Assembly: GCA_041695325.1 (NCBI GenBank)
Contig: JBGFRC010000016.1
Coordinates: 1-7,918, forward strand
DNA length: 7,918 nt
Source: SURF-13 sp041695325
GTDB lineage: Bacteria; Pseudomonadota; Gammaproteobacteria; SURF-13
Direction: 5' to 3'
Numbering within the stretch: the first letter of the stretch is position 1; each line of letters starts with the position of its first letter. Position numbers and translations under genes: made by a program. The notes under the pieces were generated by a model that worked only from the letters and a program-made list of their open reading frames with translations, made no database searches and had not been told where the DNA came from. Positions 6,460 to 7,918 of this stretch are shown one piece after another.

Positions 6460-6493
6460 ATCGCGAATGCGGTTGTCATTTTGGCGTCCAATC

Positions 6494-6530
6494 GGGGAAG
6501 TACCCCCTCTCCCGCCTGCGCGGGAGAGGG
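6494..6530. repeat. CCCTCTCCC-type repeat, copy D
   Basis: This copy begins GGGGAAGTAC like copy C, then forms a perfect 11-bp stem, CCCTCTCCCGC (6505-6515) with GCGGGAGAGGG (6520-6530), around a 4-nt loop. A further half copy, GGGGAGAGGG, follows at 6533-6542. The 155-bp spacer 6399-6553 between convergent ptsP and cheR is almost wholly made of these repeats. They may block read-through, but no T-tract follows. Confidence 0.8.
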
Positions 6531-6553
6531 TCGGGGAGAGGGCGTGCGTTATT

Positions 6554-7408
6554 TCAGCCGGCGTTTGTCATGCCGTTATGTAATTCCTGATAATAACTCC
6601 GCTTTTCATAAACGCCCGGCTGATGCGGATGCGCAAACCACCCCTGCGCGCTGGCCGGCAGTGCCTCATGCCGCCCCAGCACTAAAATGCCTCCGGTGAC
6701 GAGGCGCTCGCGCAGGCGTTGCAATACCTCCCGTTGCAGCGCCTCGTCAAAGTAGGTGAACGCGGCGTTGCGGCACAGAATCAGATCAAAAGGCCCGTCC
6801 GGCATGACCGTGCGCATGTCCTCCGGCTGAAACAGCACTTTGCTCCGCAACGCCTCTTTTACACAATAGAGCCGCCCGGCGCACTCAAATCCCTGCGCCA
6901 GCAAATCCGCCGGCAGCTCGCGCAGGCTCCCGCCGGAGTAACATCCCTTGCGCGCGCGCTCCAGCACGCGCTCGTCCACGTCCGTCGCCAGCACGCGCAG
7001 ATCCACGCCGGGGGCGCGCGCGGCGTGGCGCGCCGTCCACAGCAGCAACAGCGTGTAAGCCTCCTCGCCCGAGGCGCAGCCCGCGCTCCAGCAACGCAAG
7101 ACGTTCGCGCGGCGATTTCCAATCATGACAGGAAGGATTTTTTTATCCAGATAATCAAACACCGCCCGGTCGCGGTAAAAACGCGAAATGGTGATACGGC
7201 ACAACCTATCCAGCACCGCCCATTCCGCTGGATGGGCGTCAAGATGGGCGGCATAGGCGGAAAGCTCCATTAGATTCAGCTCGCGCAGGCGGCGCGCCAG
7301 CCTTTTGCACACCTGCTTGCGCACCTTGCGAAAGCCCGGCCAGCGCAAACGCAGTCTCGGCAAGGCCCATTGCAGAAAGCGCACGCACTCCGTATCCTTC
7401 ACCCTCAT
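6554..7408 (-). CDS. CheR-type SAM-dependent methyltransferase, orphan
   Basis: CheR enzymes methylate glutamate side chains of chemoreceptors with S-adenosylmethionine. The 284-aa product has a Arg/Leu-rich N-terminal helical region (1-75), the linking motif TISRFYRD (73-80), and a Rossmann methyltransferase domain. That domain has WSAGCASGEEAYTLLLL (107-123) for SAM, ATDVDERVLERARKGCY (141-157), and the CheR signature FDLILCRN (207-214) followed by FTYFDEALQREVLQRL. Length matches the family (about 270-290). No cheA, cheW, cheB or receptor gene lies in the window, so the target is unknown; it may be a remote chemoreceptor or another regulator. The start is ATG at 7408, with AGGGGAG only a base or so away. 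A GTG two codons in, at 7402, is better spaced from AGGGG. The gene is convergent with ptsP and divergent from the WYL regulator. The family call is firm; a chemotaxis role is inferred. Confidence 0.9.
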   Translation of the reverse strand: MRVKDTECVRFLQWALPRLRLRWPGFRKVRKQVCKRLARRLRELNLMELSAYAAHLDAHPAEWAVLDRLCRITISRFYRDRAVFDYLDKKILPVMIGNRRANVLRCWSAGCASGEEAYTLLLLWTARHAARAPGVDLRVLATDVDERVLERARKGCYSGGSLRELPADLLAQGFECAGRLYCVKEALRSKVLFQPEDMRTVMPDGPFDLILCRNAAFTYFDEALQREVLQRLRERLVTGGILVLGRHEALPASAQGWFAHPHQPGVYEKRSYYQELHNGMTNAG

Positions 7409-7430
7409 GCTCCCCTGTAGTCAAACCTAT

Positions 7431-7463
7431 ACGGCGGTCGTGGGGTTTCTTAACAACCGCCGT
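7431..7463. promoter_or_regulatory. 8-bp inverted repeat in the cheR/WYL divergent promoter region
   Basis: ACGGCGGT (7431-7438) and ACCGCCGT (7456-7463) form a perfect inverted repeat with a 17-nt spacer, in the 99-bp gap between the divergent cheR-like and WYL genes. Centre-to-centre spacing is 25 bp, about two and a half helical turns. It could be an operator for the WYL regulator, or a hairpin in the leader of its mRNA. Position and symmetry are the only evidence. Confidence 0.4.
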
Positions 7464-7507
7464 TAAACTCCGGGCGTTGCCGTCACACCGAGGCGAGGCA
7501 TCTCAAC

Positions 7508-7918
7508 ATGGACCGCACCGAGCGATTTTATATCATCGAACAGCGGCTGCACGCCGGCGCGGCCGTGCCGGTGCGTGATTTTCTCGAAGAGCTGGGCGTG
7601 AGCATCGCCACCTTCAAGCGCGACCTCGAATATCTGCGCGAGCGCTTACACGCACCCATCGTCTGGGACAGACCACGGCGCGGCTATCGCTTCGCCAAAG
7701 CCGACCCCCATGCCCCGCGCCACGAGCTGCCCGGCCTCTGGTTCAACAGCTCCGAAATTCATGCGCTGCTCGCCATGCATCAACTGCTGGAAAACCTGCA
7801 ACCGGGATTACTCAAAACCCACGTCGAACCCCTCAAGCTGCGTATCAAGGCGCTGCTCGAATCACAGCGTGACAGCGCGCAGGAAGTGATGGCGCGCATC
7901 CGCCTCCTGCCCCTGGCG
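7508..7918 (+). CDS. WYL-family HTH transcriptional regulator, N-terminal part
   Basis: The frame is open from ATG 7508 to the window edge (137 codons, no stop), so the gene is cut by the window and not necessarily broken. Residues 1-62 form a winged helix-turn-helix of the type found in WYL regulators: MDRTERFYIIEQRL, then the recognition region LGVSIATFKRDLEYLRERL, then the wing APIVWDRPRRGYRFA. The segment WFNSSEIHALLAMHQLLENL (from about residue 77) matches the start of the linker helices that precede a WYL sensor domain. The WYL domain itself lies beyond the window. WYL proteins bind DNA and sense nucleic-acid or small-molecule ligands. Some control CRISPR, BREX or CBASS loci, but many control ordinary genes. 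A GAGGCGAGG purine run upstream could serve as ribosome-binding site. Target genes are probably downstream or the divergent cheR. Confidence 0.82.
   Translation, partial: MDRTERFYIIEQRLHAGAAVPVRDFLEELGVSIATFKRDLEYLRERLHAPIVWDRPRRGYRFAKADPHAPRHELPGLWFNSSEIHALLAMHQLLENLQPGLLKTHVEPLKLRIKALLESQRDSAQEVMARIRLLPLA

Noticed and set aside
5397..6491. Minus-strand open frame of 364 codons opposite ptsP.
   Set aside because: It is a shadow of the conserved EI C-terminal domain, and its beginning lies in the palindromic repeats.
7508..7918. Reading the WYL regulator as proof of a phage-defence island.
   Set aside because: Only the DNA-binding part is visible, the neighbours are housekeeping genes, and WYL regulators also control many non-defence genes.

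Overview
The window is GC-rich, gene-dense chromosomal DNA, most likely from a gammaproteobacterium. The taxonomic hint is the conserved block HAD-IB phosphatase / rppH / ptsP. From memory, rppH-ptsP are neighbours in E. coli, and a HAD hydrolase sits beside them in Pseudomonas. Codon use is strongly GC-biased and even across the protein genes, and no gene looks recently foreign. I cannot name a genus.

Layout, left to right: (1) Positions 1-241 hold two 120-121 bp tandem units. Each begins with the 5' part of a tRNA-Arg gene and continues into a chain of small hairpins. (2) The intact tRNA-Arg(CCT) gene follows directly (244-317). (3) metE (+), cobalamin-independent methionine synthase. (4) A convergent HAD-IB phosphatase (-), separated from metE by a CCCTCTCCC-type palindromic repeat. 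(5) A divergent region of TACAAGA heptamers and a 17-bp inverted repeat. (6) rppH (+) and ptsP (+), a probable operon joining mRNA 5'-end pyrophosphohydrolysis to the nitrogen-related phosphotransferase system. (7) A 155-bp convergent spacer filled with more CCCTCTCCC palindromes. (8) An orphan CheR-type methyltransferase (-). (9) A divergent WYL-type transcriptional regulator (+), cut off by the window end, with an 8-bp inverted repeat between the two genes.

The protein genes are ordinary housekeeping genes plus one orphan methyltransferase and one regulator. The unusual layer is repeats. I see at least four different small palindromic or tandem families in under 8 kb. Two of them appear to lie inside conserved enzymes as in-frame insertions: about residues 86-103 of MetE and 87-104 of RppH. 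Both leave the catalytic residues untouched. The tRNA-fragment array at the left edge is the strongest candidate for something not yet described. I see no CRISPR array, transposase, integrase, prophage gene or recognisable defence system.
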